Assembly (NCBI GenBank): GCA_025057375.1 | Contig: JANWWO010000007.1 | Coordinates: 1 to 64,000 of the forward strand | Direction: 5' to 3' | DNA: 64,000 nt | Source: Candidatus Absconditabacterales bacterium | GTDB lineage: Bacteria > Patescibacteriota > Gracilibacteria > Absconditabacterales > Absconditicoccaceae | In this document: positions 23,644 to 33,944 of the stretch, piece after piece | How the letters are laid out: every line of letters begins with the position of its first letter | Numbering within the stretch: position 1 is the stretch's first letter | The notes under the pieces: generated by a model | The model's input: only the letters and a program-made list of their open reading frames with translations | Told to the model about the DNA's origin: nothing | Database searches by the model: none | Position numbers and translations under genes: made by a program

Positions 23644-24810
23644 ATGTTATCAAATGGAGTAGAGTTAGAAAAAAGATTGACACAAACAGATTCTTTCCCC
23701 TATTGAGCGAGATTTCAGACAACACGAGAAGAGTTTCGAAAAATCTATCAGTGTTTTTATAAACACAAAGAAGTGTTACGAAACATACTATCATCAGATC
23801 GATGATTCTGCTCGTATAAAAACCTAGAACAGTTACCTTCATATACAAACAAGATGAATATTAGTCCTCACGAACAACCAGCACCACCAACTTTACTTTT
23901 TGCAATGAGAATTGAATTGGCAAAAATATTGCAAATCCTTTTATGAGAGCAACGGTGATGACCAAATGCTTTTATCCTCTCAAGAGATCGTGCATGATTT
24001 TCTGGTGAAAAGGGTGATGGAGATGTATTTTATAACCAAAAACTTCTTACACAAAAACAAAAAAGACTTCCGCTATGAACAACATATCAGTGAGTAGCGA
24101 GTTGCTATAATGGTCTTGTACAAAAAATTTTCCCTGTCATAGGTTGATGAGTCGATAGCAGAAGGATATGAGATTCAGCAGAATATGCAAAAAACGAGTC
24201 CAATTGGGCCAGTTTTTGGAAAAAATATCATGAACATTTTTTTTCTATCACTACCGATCTGTCAGATACCTTCAATAACAATCTTTTATACAGTGTACAA
24301 GATCGAACAAAGTATGTTTCTATGTTGATTGAAGTACAAAAAATAATAGATTGGTATGATGAGAAAGAAAAATCCCATGATGAACGAGTAAAAATTACAA
24401 GCTTTTATGACAACGAGCAACAAAAACTTTTTTTCATTAGAGGTAAAATAGAACATGGGACCCTTACTCTGATACAATGAGAGGGAGAAAATTGTAAAAA
24501 GATTACTACTAAAGACTTAGAACAGTATATTGCAAACGATCAAACATCAGGTCCTACCGCGCTTCCAAAATATTTGTTATCTATTTTTTACAATCATTTT
24601 CGTATTGATGACGGGAAGGATCTCCCTTTTACGTATGCGCTTAAAACATATTTTTTGGCACTCACGCAAAAAGTAACAGGGACTAGTATCCCTTACCCAA
24701 TTGTTGCTTTTCCTGAAGGTGTCATTAAGCAAACCAAAAACCACTATCCTTGTGTGCAATATGATCCGTTTGTTACAAAAATTATTGCAAATTTTGTATG
24801 AAATACGTAA
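23644..24810 (+). CDS. Unknown soluble protein, 388 residues
   Basis: Open from ATG 23644 to TAA 24808-24810. The sequence has a Gly/Arg-rich early part (LLGEQRGGPNAFILSRDRAG) and a globular C-terminal half (HFRIDDGKDLPFTYALKTYF). There is no signal peptide, membrane helix or motif I can assign. It sits between the 1297-residue protein and the peptidase locus; its low Gly codon variety (mostly TGA and GGT) matches its neighbours. Confidence 0.65.
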
Positions 24811-24859
24811 AAGACTTGATAGGTATAACGCAGTTTTATTTTTTGGTTATGATCAATCA

Positions 24860-26044
24860 ATGATTTCTTCTTCACAACTCTATAAGTATGCACAACTTCT
24901 TGTTTGATTTGGATTAAATGCAGGGAAATGACCACAATCATGACAAACAATATGTATTACTCTGCAAGACTCTGCAAAAGATTTTTTGCCTTATTTGATC
25001 AAAAGTGTGTATGAATATGATTGTTATCCACTCGTTCATTATATACCATCAAGTTTGTCATCACTTATTTGTGAATATGCAAACGAAACACAAATTGCTC
25101 ATATATTGCATACAAGAAATCAATGAATTGTGGATCAAAGTGATCATTGGATTGATATTATCTCTCCTGCCGACCCTTTGGCTATGCAACATCTTGATGG
25201 CAAAAAAGTCTGACTCTATGACGTAGTGGAAAGCGATCTTATGATGAAGATGTTTGAAAAAGAAAATCGCTGACAGCTTTCATGGACAGAGTGACTTTTT
25301 GCAACTGAGTGACTTGTTCGCGTTGTCTGAATGACGCTTGATGAGTATCGGGAGCAAATAATCAATGCATGTTTTCTTGATGCAGAAAATCCAATTCAAA
25401 AAAATAGAGATATTATTATGCAAATAGAAGAATTTCGTGATAAGCTTAACTCGCTTGATATTATTGATGTTCATATGCAAGGTCCAGATTGTGATCTTTA
25501 TATTCATATATGAGATCAAAGAAAATGGATGACCTGATGATACAAAAATATTCCCTCATTTGAAATATTCACATCACCAGACCGAAGAGGAACAAACGGA
25601 TGGATACGTTTCACTCAACCTCTCTATGTAACATGAAAAAGGGTCAGTGATATCTTTCTCCGTTTTGAAAATTGAGTTGTTGTTGAATATAATGCATCAG
25701 AAAACAAAGAGTTTTTTGGTGCACTTCTTGCGACGAAAGGATGATCAATGATTGGGGAATTTAGTATGACGGATACAAGATTCTCTCGTATCAATAAACC
25801 AATGGCTGTTACGCTTTATGATGAGAATATGTGATGACCATATGGAAACAGCCATATTGCAATAGGGAATGCATATTTGGATACGTTTGTTGGAGAGATA
25901 TATGATGGGGTTCAAGAAGAATTTGGCTTCAATAGCTCTGATATTCATTATGATCTGATTATTACAACCCAAAGAACAATAACAGCAACAACTAAATCTG
26001 GAGCTAAAATGTGTATTTATAGCGATTGAAAGTTTGTTGTGTAG
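24860..26044 (+). CDS. Aminopeptidase, peptidase family M29
   Basis: A 394-residue metallo-aminopeptidase of the thermophilic aminopeptidase T/II family, which removes N-terminal residues from peptides in the cytoplasm. The N-terminus SQLYKYAQLLVGFGLNAG is typical. The metal site is in the C-terminal half: FENGVVVEYNASENKEFF, GGSMIGEFSMTDTRFSRI, TLYDENMGGPYGNSHIAIG and a final Asp-rich segment. Spacing and length fit the family well. The gene begins 49 bases after the upstream stop; an earlier in-frame ATG at 24758 would overlap that gene, so 24860 is chosen. Confidence 0.92.
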
Positions 26045-26071
26045 GTATTGTTTTAGTTTTGTGCATACGTA

Positions 26072-27124
26072 ATGATTTGTGGATGACATATCCAGAACAT
26101 TCAGAGCTATCTTTGTCAGCATTCATTTGACTGTCTTATTATATATAATGGCATAAAAGAAGAACCATCATTTATTAAGCCCATGTTACAAGATGAACCT
26201 ATTGATGCAATGGTCGCTTTTATCACACCATCTTCGTTTTCATTTTATGTTCCTTGACGATATGCAGATCTTGCATCTAAAAAACATAATATGCAAATTT
26301 TGCCATCACCAACCAAAGTCCACATGCTCGAAGACATATATAAATATCTGCATCAAGACTTCAAAAGAATTTGACTTTGTGGGCGTATATCATATCAAGA
26401 ATACAACATTATACAATCTATTTGTCCTATAGCAAAAATAGAATCCCTAGATACTCGTATTCTAAAAATATATGCAAACAAAACATTTGATACGAAAAAA
26501 AGCATTCAAAAAATACAATCGTTAACTCAACATATTTTTGATTCTATAAAAGTTCGTCCATGAATGACAGAAAAAGATATAGAAAAGCAATTTCTTGATC
26601 ACATTCCTTCATGATACACCAAAGCGTTTCTTTCTATTGCAGGATTTGATAACCTTCGTGATAGTACCATTGCATCAGCGACAGATAGAGTCATCAATAC
26701 TTGAGAAGTGGTTTGTATTGATTTTGGTTTGTATGGGAATGGTGTCCATAGTGATATGACCAGATGTTTTTTTGTATGAGATGATAGGTTCTGACTGCGT
26801 GATTGATATCATCGTATTCAGTTAGTTATCAACGAATCATTACAATTTATCATCCCATGAAAACATAATAAAGAATTTATCCAAGACTTGATTGATGTAT
26901 CAAAAAAATATTGATTGACGGAATATTGTCTGACAGACTTGGGTCATGGAATTGGTTGGGATCTTCACGAATATCCTGATCTTTATAATGATGATTTTAT
27001 TTTTGAGGAAGGAATGTGTTTTACGCTCGAACCTGAATACAAACTTAATTGATACTTTCTGAGATATGAAGATATTTATACGATTCATCAAGGGGAAACA
27101 CTTTTATTGCAATCGTTAGCATAG
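26072..27124 (+). CDS. Xaa-Pro aminopeptidase-like, family M24
   Basis: A 350-residue M24 (pita-bread) metallopeptidase, likely cleaving Xaa-Pro or similar N-terminal bonds. The five ligands are visible: Asp in VCIDFGLYGNG, Asp in VHSDMTRCFF, His in DLGHGIGWDLHE, Glu in FTLEPEYKL and Glu in LRYEDIYTI. The N-terminal 130 residues form the usual creatinase-type domain. Glycines such as the one in YTIH-side loops and PGKHNK are TGA. It starts 27 bases after the M29 gene and is surely co-transcribed. Confidence 0.92.
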
Positions 27125-27201
27125 TAAAAAATGTACATTTCACATTCTTCTCGTGTAAGCATACAACCTCACAATTGTTCTTTGCCTCCTTCTCCCTCCT
27201 C

Positions 27202-28177
27202 ATGCACATCATCGATCTCTACCAAGACCGTATTCTGTCCTATATTCATGATTTGGGTCAGTGGACATCTTTTTCTCTCAAAATATATACCGCCGACTAT
27301 CCAACCAATGCATGATCGTGCGACGATTATCTTGCTCGTGGGATACATACGATTTGGTGAGTGGTATGGCCCTATACGGTCCAGTGAAATATGGCAGACA
27401 AGGCGACGAGAAAAATACTATTTGTTCAGAGACAGAAAAAAACTCTTTGCTGGCTATCACCAATGGGCGAGAGATGGATCGATACAGCTTCTGCATCAAA
27501 CCAAAAAGAATAGGTACTGACTCTGTTTTGGTCGTTCTCCATCTTGAATGATGTGATGGGATCCAGTCGTTTGCAGATTGTGAGCGTTTGTATGAGCACG
27601 GCGTTAGATCATTGTGATTTGTTCGCAATTGTGCCAATGCGTTGTCTGGTTGCAATTTGGATGATCAGGGGGTTACATCATTTGGGCAGAGGTGATTCAG
27701 CGAGCAAATCACAAGGATGTCATGATCGATACCGTACATATGAATCATCGTGCGATGATGGAGACATTGACGATTTCAAGCCGTCCCATCTTCAATACCC
27801 ATTCCAATCTCATAACTTTTTCTCTGCATCCCAGAAACGTACAAAATAGCTTTGTCCGTGCCTTGGCTGATCGTGGAGGACTACTGGGTTTGTCAGTCTA
27901 CAAAAACTTTGTGCAAATGCAGGATTGTGAAGCGAGCATTGCCCTCTACTGTCATCAGATTCAGCATTGTAGCGATCGTGGTGGTGATGATGTTGTGTGA
28001 TTCGAGAGTGATTATCATGGATTGATGATGGACGATATTGTCTTCTGATGTGAAAAGATTTTTGAGATTGATCGTTTGTATGATGCGGTGATAGATCTTC
28101 TTTTTGGGTGTAATTGTGCTGAAAAGTTTTTTGCTGGGAATGACCTGCGTGCGTTGGAGGCATATGGATTGGTATAG
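27202..28177 (+). pseudogene. Broken membrane-dipeptidase-like gene (M19)
   Basis: Three successive plus frames together resemble a renal/membrane dipeptidase. Frame 1 begins MHIIDLYQDRILSYIHDLGQ; frame 2 carries VLVVLHLEGCDGIQSF (the family's EGG glutamate) and VRSLGFVRNCANAL; frame 3 resumes with VIQRANHKDVMIDTVHM and PIFNTHSN, the two metal histidines, to the stop TAG 28175-28177. Shifts lie near 27340-27440 and 27690. In the N-terminal D-x-H-x-D motif the His is Tyr (DLYQD), a one-base change from CAC. Together these point to an inactive gene, though base errors could explain the shifts. Confidence 0.65.
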
Positions 28178-28277
28178 GGACTTTGGTGAAGCCTGTCCCC
28201 TATGTCCTGAAAAATCTAAAATTGTAAGCGAATACCTATCATTTTCTTTTTTATTTTTCTTATCCACGATTAAACCT

Positions 28278-29969
28278 ATGACACAAAAACAACCCCCCCT
28301 TGTAACCATAATTGCTACTAATTGACCAAAATTTTGGAAATGAGTGAAGGACAAAAAGATGGATTATCTGTATTGAGGCAAGCCAAATCAGTATTGATTT
28401 CCTGTAGCTCTTTCTGGAGATCTCGCAAAGGAAATGGAAACATATGCAACAACTATGCAAACTTGGATTGCGCAATGTACACCTGAAGAAAGAGACGAAA
28501 TCATCAAAGCTAAACCTATTTTTTTGCTGGGGAAAGCATTGGATACATCACAGATAAATGAACAATTGACAGCGATGATCAAGAAGTGATTTCAGATTCC
28601 TTTTGTGGCTGATGCTATGATTGGGATCAATACGGAATGAAAAGTAGGGATGAAAGCACTAGAAATGCAATCAGGAATTTGATACTTTTGGGAACTTGTT
28701 CTTCTTGCTCAGGCGAGCTGAATAGATGAAAAAGAATACATTTCTGACAATCTTCGTGAGGCGGTTCGCCATGTCAGGGAATGTGTGTGAAATAAGAAAA
28801 TTCTTGTGATCGATGTGGATCCAATGCGATGATGAACCTGTCTTGACCAAAGATGAATGCAAGTATATATCAATAATGACCCACAATCATATCCATGTTC
28901 TATTTTTGATTTGACAAAAAATAAGGATTGAGAGCGATGCTTTTCTCAAAAAAATGATGATAAGGAAGAGATTGCCGTATTGTCTCTTGATACCTATGCA
29001 ATAGCGTGTAGAATGACACCTGATGATCTCGCAGCATTGGAAGGTATTTGTGATCCTACAAATACGAAATGGGAAACATTTAGAACTACACATCCTCAGC
29101 GAAAGGATCAGTATACCAAAGAATTTTTGAAGACTGTGTATCAATTTTTGACTGATGCGTGAGTGACATGGATGCGGCACCCAACACGATCAAGGATGAT
29201 TGATAAAGCAGATATGCCAAAGCTTGCGGATAATGAAACAACAAAAAAAATGGCTATGTCTCAATATCGCACTACTGACACAAACATCCCTGCTGGTGTC
29301 TATTATATCAAACCAGAAAATGGGAATAGTGGTTCGTGATGATGAGGCATATATATCCATCTTGCTGAGTGACCAATTTCATTTGATGCCATAAAACAAC
29401 AACTTCCTGATATAGAAGCAGATGAAACAACCATTGATCAATTTATCATCCAAGAATATATTCATCCATACGAGTTTACTGTGAATATCCCCTTCATACA
29501 ATCAGCACTTGCAGACACATTGGGGACATCACAACCAAGCACAACACATGCAATGAAATGAATAACTGAGCAAGCAATAGTAGAGATTAGATATATCATT
29601 TTCCCACAAAAAACAGAAAAGTGACAACAACCGCAGTGATATATGATGGCAAGAACTGCTCCATCACGCACCTTTGCACAAGAGCACGTATATGAACAAA
29701 TACAAAAAGAATATTCTGATATTGATTTTTGCTGATTTTCTCATTATACTCAGCTTTTATTAGCTCTCCAATCTTATCCAAATATTGATGATGAGAAGAA
29801 AATAAAAATTGTTCGTGCCTATGTCGCTCATACAATGACCAATCTTGGCAAAATCATGACAGCGATGTATGAAAAAATACAGCAATGAAGGTATGGAGAC
29901 GATGTGCAAGATAATCAATCTGCCTATCAACTTATGCCTTTTGGACGAGCTGTTGTCTCAAAACAATAG
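28278..29969 (+). CDS. ATP-grasp-like protein of unknown substrate
   Basis: A 563-residue soluble protein. Residues of about 350-420 include PAGVYYIKPENGNSGSGGGG, which looks like the ATP-grasp lysine and glycine-rich loop, then IDQFIIQEYIHPYEFTVNIP, like the hinge and metal-binding part. The N-terminal region reads VTIIATNGPKFWKGVKDKK. If correct, it would join a carboxylate to an amine or peptide using ATP. It lies among peptidases and two GCS2-type ligases, consistent with peptide or amino-acid conjugation. The assignment rests on these short motifs; a different nucleotide-binding fold is possible. Confidence 0.55.
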
Positions 29970-29998
29970 TTATTGTGTTCTTTACTTTGTATGTTGTG

Positions 29999-31210
29999 AT
30001 GTCTTCTCTTTTCTTCCTTATTGACGATCTTTTTCAGCTCCAAATCACGCGTGATCATCCGCTCGCTCTTTATCCCACCTGATCATCATTACCCTCATGA
30101 TGACCAGAATATCATGCAGATTCTCTCAATCATCAAGGAGATATTCAAAACATTCCTTATAGTCAGTATTATCATACACAATTGGCTCAGATTACTAAAG
30201 CACTCCATGATTTTGCAATCACAACTGCGATCGACCGACCGTCCGAAGACAGACTCGTACTGGATTCTTTCATCGCCAAACGAGAGGAGGTATGCCACAC
30301 TAATGATTGGCTATCGTTGGAAGAGTTTTGGGTCCAGCAGTCGCACAGACAAGGGAAATATCTTTTGAGTCTGTGACCAATCGAAAATTATTCAGATCCG
30401 CTCTGATGAACCAAAAGACTTTTTACTGCTGTCCTCCTTCGTCGTGATGATCGTTTGGCTACAGACATCAAAAAAATATGTACGTTTGTCTCTCGTTTTG
30501 CGTCTCGTGCATTTCCTGATTGTCCTCAAACGCCGGTATCAGTTTGGATGGGAAATATTGTTGACTGGGCGGGTGAGATTAAGAGTGTCCGTGCATCGTG
30601 ACGGTCCAGACCTGAGCAGACGGACATCATCAATCGTGTCTGATCTATCAAGCAAATTTTTCTTGACCAAACCGTCGCCAAAGCACGGGCAGAATATCTT
30701 CCCCTCCACTCACTTCTCGCCCAAGAACTATGATGTTTACTGGACGAGGGGTCAGTCAAAGATTTTTTTCAGAATTATTTTTGGATCGGTTTGTTGTGTC
30801 ATGAGCTTGGGCATACGATAGGAAAATATCCTGGCTATCCTGAGAGAATGAGCGAACGATACCAAACAATCGAAGAAAATCGTGCAGAAATTATCGCAAT
30901 CAAACTGTGGTATGAATTGTATGATGAGAATATTGGAGAAAAACATCTGACCTGACTGTTTTTGTGGACTTGATTGCTTGCGTCGTGTTCGATGTGGCGT
31001 GGGTATCATCACCATGGGGAAAGAAAAGCTTATCGCTACCATTTCCCGATTTTTGCTCGTTTGCGAGAAGCATACCAAATCTGAGATGATCGTGTGTGTA
31101 TGGAACACCTGTATGCGGAATTGATGAGCATTGTTCACCGTGGCACCAAAGAGCAGTGTGAGCAATTTCATGCATCATTGGAATACAAAAAATTAAAAAA
31201 TTTCTTGTAA
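29999..31210 (+). CDS. Dipeptidyl peptidase III-like zinc peptidase (M49)
   Basis: A 403-residue protein resembling the catalytic half of DPP III. It has GPIENYSDPLGGTKRLF (family GPYExYED segment), a zinc motif in LLCHELGHTIGKYPG and the third ligand in TIEENRAEIIAIKLW (family EECRAE). DPP III enzymes have the six-residue HELLGH; here it is five residues, HELGH, i.e. a classical HExxH. There is no signal peptide. It starts 29 bases after the ATP-grasp-like gene and is followed by an attenuator-like leader. Role: removal of dipeptides from peptide N-termini, inferred. Confidence 0.75.
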
Positions 31211-31268
31211 TAGGAAGAAAAAATCTTATCTTGTCAATACATAAACTTTACTCAACCAATTTTTTCTT

Positions 31269-31337
31269 ATGATCCGTTTTCCTGTTGTATATTATTTTGG
31301 ATTTTTCTTCTCCCTGTGAGAGGTGGTTTTTTGATAA
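31269..31337 (+). CDS. Phe/Tyr-rich leader peptide (22 residues)
   Basis: A short frame ATG 31269 to TAA 31335-31337. Its core is FPVVYYFGFFF: six of the 22 residues are Phe and two Tyr. Two internal TGA codons are read as Gly under this code. The end of the frame overlaps the 5' arm of an antiterminator, and a terminator follows. This is the arrangement of classical amino-acid attenuation leaders such as pheA. No strong ribosome site is visible, so translation is inferred. Confidence 0.6.
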
Positions 31338-31402
31338 TGAAAAAAACAGATACTCATACCAGCCTCTCATCCATATATGGACTAGGAGGTTTTTTATTTT
31401 TT
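31318..31402 (+). promoter_or_regulatory. Transcription attenuator upstream of the first GCS2-like gene
   Basis: Segment 2, GAGAGGTGGT (31318-31327), pairs with segment 3, ACCAGCCTCTC (31358-31368), leaving one bulged G: an antiterminator. Alternatively CCTC of segment 3 (31363-31366) pairs with GAGG (31386-31389) around an inner hairpin TCCA-TATA-TGGA, followed by TTTTTTATTTTTT: a terminator. The two structures exclude each other. A ribosome stalled at the Phe codons 31302-31310 would leave segment 2 free; one reaching the leader stop would cover it. Confidence 0.65.
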
Positions 31403-31416
31403 CTTTCTTTTTTTTC

Positions 31417-32484
31417 ATGAATATTCGAAGATTAAAACCAAACAATATAATACATAACCCTCGTAAACGTGTGTGATTAGAGGTAGAAAAATGTATTATT
31501 GATCGCAAAGGAAACCCTGTTTTTTCCATTGATGGGAAGTTGCCGTACAAACACCTTTCAGACGTTTTAGCAGATAAAATGAAACAATATTGATTCACGA
31601 TTACGTGCGAAGTATTTCGTCATCAAATTGAACTTGTTCTTTCCACACCAATGATGGAAGAAAAAGCTATTGATGCGATGCAGGAATGATTCCGTTGTGT
31701 GCAAGATTATTTGGCGACACAGTGACTTGCATTTGCTGACCAATCTCATCCTTTGCCATATCCATGATGATGAGCGGATGATGTGCTGACGCCATTTGAT
31801 TTTTATACAGAGAGTATGACGAAGGTAAATGAAAAAGGACGAAAAATGATGAAAAATAATCCTTTGATGGACTATGTCACCCCCCAAGCGTGATATCAAG
31901 TTGCTATTCAAAAAATATGACAACAAGCACAAGATTTTTCTTTTGCACGAAACGCATCTACCTGTTCTCTCCATCAGCATACATCACTTTGAGACTCACA
32001 TCTTACCCTCCAGCTCGTATGGGCATTGAAACTCCTTGAATCTCATAGTATCGATACATGATGATCTGATTGGTACCAAAAGTTCGGTATGTGATCAGCT
32101 CGCTATGAAGCATGGAAAAAGATAGTAAATATTAGAAATCAAATCAATGAGACCTTGTTCCCTTTTGGAAAATCTCTTTTTGGTGAATGATGAGTAGAGA
32201 AAAATCCACATAACCGAGAACAGCATATTTCTCAACGGTATTTTGGTGGGAAATCTATTCCATGGGGAAATCCTTATGTTCCTAGAGATCATCAGTTTGC
32301 TGTCCTCAAAGCACCATGATGAACTTTTACTGCTGAACTCAGAGGACATGATGCTCCCACAAATCCAGATGATATTAAAACAATGGTTCAGCGCAATAAA
32401 GCATTACAACAAGAAGCATGTGCATTGGTACAAGAACGTCTTTCTCAATATCAATCCGCCCCCAAAGTTTATATAGTATCGTAG
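31417..32484 (+). CDS. Carboxylate-amine ligase-like protein (GCS2-type)
   Basis: A 355-residue protein with features of the glutamate-cysteine ligase 2 / YbdK fold: VGLEVEKCIIDRKGNPVF at the N-terminus (ExE metal motif), CEVFRHQIELVLSTPM, then SHPLPYPGGG, and a C-terminal FTAELRGHDAPTNP. Such enzymes form a gamma-glutamyl or other amide bond with ATP. It is preceded by the attenuator, so its expression may depend on Phe (or Tyr) supply. TGA codons encode many of its glycines, including the GG pairs. The exact substrate cannot be told. Confidence 0.6.
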
Positions 32485-32554
32485 GCGTTACGGTACTTTT
32501 TTGTTTTATAAAAAAACTCTCATTTTTTCTTGTAATTTTGTTTCAAAGTATTAC

Positions 32555-32566
32555 TGTACTAATACA
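32555..32566. promoter_or_regulatory. Candidate operator of the TrpR-family regulator, copy 1
   Basis: TGTACTAATACA has TGTA/TACA arms and lies 28 bases before the regulator's ATG. A near copy occurs at 32913-32924. The E. coli trp operator also contains GTACTAG/CTAGTAC-type arms. Confidence 0.35.
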
Positions 32567-32593
32567 TCAATACAATTTATTTTCGTTGTTCTT

Positions 32594-32857
32594 ATGTATT
32601 ATCACGATTCTCTTCCTCACGTCGCTGACTTTTTGAGAAAAATATCGACTGACGATATGGAGGATGTGCTCCAGGATTTTTTGACTCCTCAAGAAATTGT
32701 CGTTCTGGCTGAGAGGATAGAATTGTTCAAACAGCTCAAAGCAGGGAAGACCCAAAGAGAAATTGCAAATGACATGGGAATTTCGGTAACCACGGTGAGT
32801 AGAGGGAATAGAGTCTTGCAGTATGGTACGGGTAAGATTGGGAAATATGTGACGTAG
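32594..32857 (+). CDS. TrpR/YerC-family transcriptional regulator
   Basis: An 87-residue protein of the Trp-repressor superfamily. It has the family's N-terminal helices (MEDVLQDFLTPQEIVVLAER) and helix-turn-helix GKTQREIANDMGISVTTVSR followed by GNRVLQYGTGK. Length equals YerC-type members. The ATG at 32594 is preferred; earlier in-frame starts add a hydrophobic stretch foreign to the family. It lies between the two GCS2-like genes and two TGTACTAATA sites flank it, suggesting autoregulation and control of this locus. The corepressor is unknown. Confidence 0.88.
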   Translation: MYYHDSLPHVADFLRKISTDDMEDVLQDFLTPQEIVVLAERIELFKQLKAGKTQREIANDMGISVTTVSRGNRVLQYGTGKIGKYVT

Positions 32858-32912
32858 GGTATGATACATCGTATCGCTTAATATTGTATTGTTTTTTTCA
32901 CACATGTTTTAT

Positions 32913-32924
32913 TGTACTAATATG
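32913..32924. promoter_or_regulatory. Candidate operator of the TrpR-family regulator, copy 2
   Basis: TGTACTAATATG shares its first eleven bases, TGTACTAATAT versus TGTACTAATAC, with the site at 32555 except the last, and lies upstream of the second GCS2-like gene. Confidence 0.3.
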
Positions 32925-33016
32925 AGATTGTGTGTAAGGGAATGATGATGGGGGTAAACAAATCATTTTAGGAATCTCGCCCTTGGATTTTTTTTATTCA
33001 TTATTATAAAAAACCA

Positions 33017-33799
33017 ATGAAATGATATACATTTTGAATTGAAAACGAAGTGATTATCCTTGATTTTCAATGACGCTGTGTCCCAAAAAACGCGGAGGTA
33101 ATACAAAGATTTATCCAAAAATATCCTCAATACGCAAACAACATCAAACCAGAACTTGATGCTTGCCAAGTAGAGCTCATTACTGATGTTCATGAATCCC
33201 TTAAGGCTGCAACGACACAAATTATCACACTGACAAATCTTGTTGCAAGAATTGTATCTGATTTGTGATATATATTATCTAAAAATCCAGCACCAGACTA
33301 TCCAGCATCAGACCAAAAAACATCAGTTGTCTCTGATCCTTGTATTCAAGCTAAATATCACAAGATTGACGTATTATTGAGAGAAAAAAATGTCAGATAC
33401 GCAACCAATATTGCTGGTATTCATATCAATATCGGTCATCTAGATGCACAAAAAATTCTTACTCTTCATCATGAGATGTCAAAACGTGTAAAAAATCTTT
33501 TGGATCAAAATGATCCTGACAATCTCGCATTTCATCCCCAAAGATTTAACCGTTACAAAATAGTCGTGGATGCATTCGAAACAGCAATGATTTTTGAACC
33601 AGATGAGTGAAACTATCTTGATGAGCTATGACATCCCAAAGATCAATGACATAGTTTAGTCAGGCTAAAAAAATATTGAAATAGATTGGTTACAGAGTTG
33701 AGAACACCACGTGGATGATATGATCTACCGAGTGTCATACAAAGTATTCAAACAGTGCTAACAAGTATTATTATTCCCTCACTCCAATCTGTCCGCTAA
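33017..33799 (+). CDS. GCS2-type carboxylate-amine ligase-like protein, short
   Basis: A 260-residue protein clearly related to GCS2 enzymes: YTFGIENEVIILDFQG with the ExE motif at residues 7-13, LDACQVELITDVHESL, AGIHINIGHLDAQKIL (the family HVH segment) and VTELRTPRGGYD near the end. It is shorter than typical members (about 370), lacking parts of the central domain. Start ATG 33017; a TGA-coded Gly follows two codons later. It is the second such protein in the locus and differs strongly from the one at 31417-32484, so they may form a pair. Confidence 0.7.
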
Positions 33800-33944
33800 T
33801 TCTCAGTCAGTATTTTTCTCTCTTGTATCTTTATCCAAAGTCACTAGACAATTGTGTATATACAGACATTGTGAACGGTCTGATACATCCCAACCCTATA
33901 ATCTCTATACAACCAACACTTTATTCCACAATTACACGCAACTC

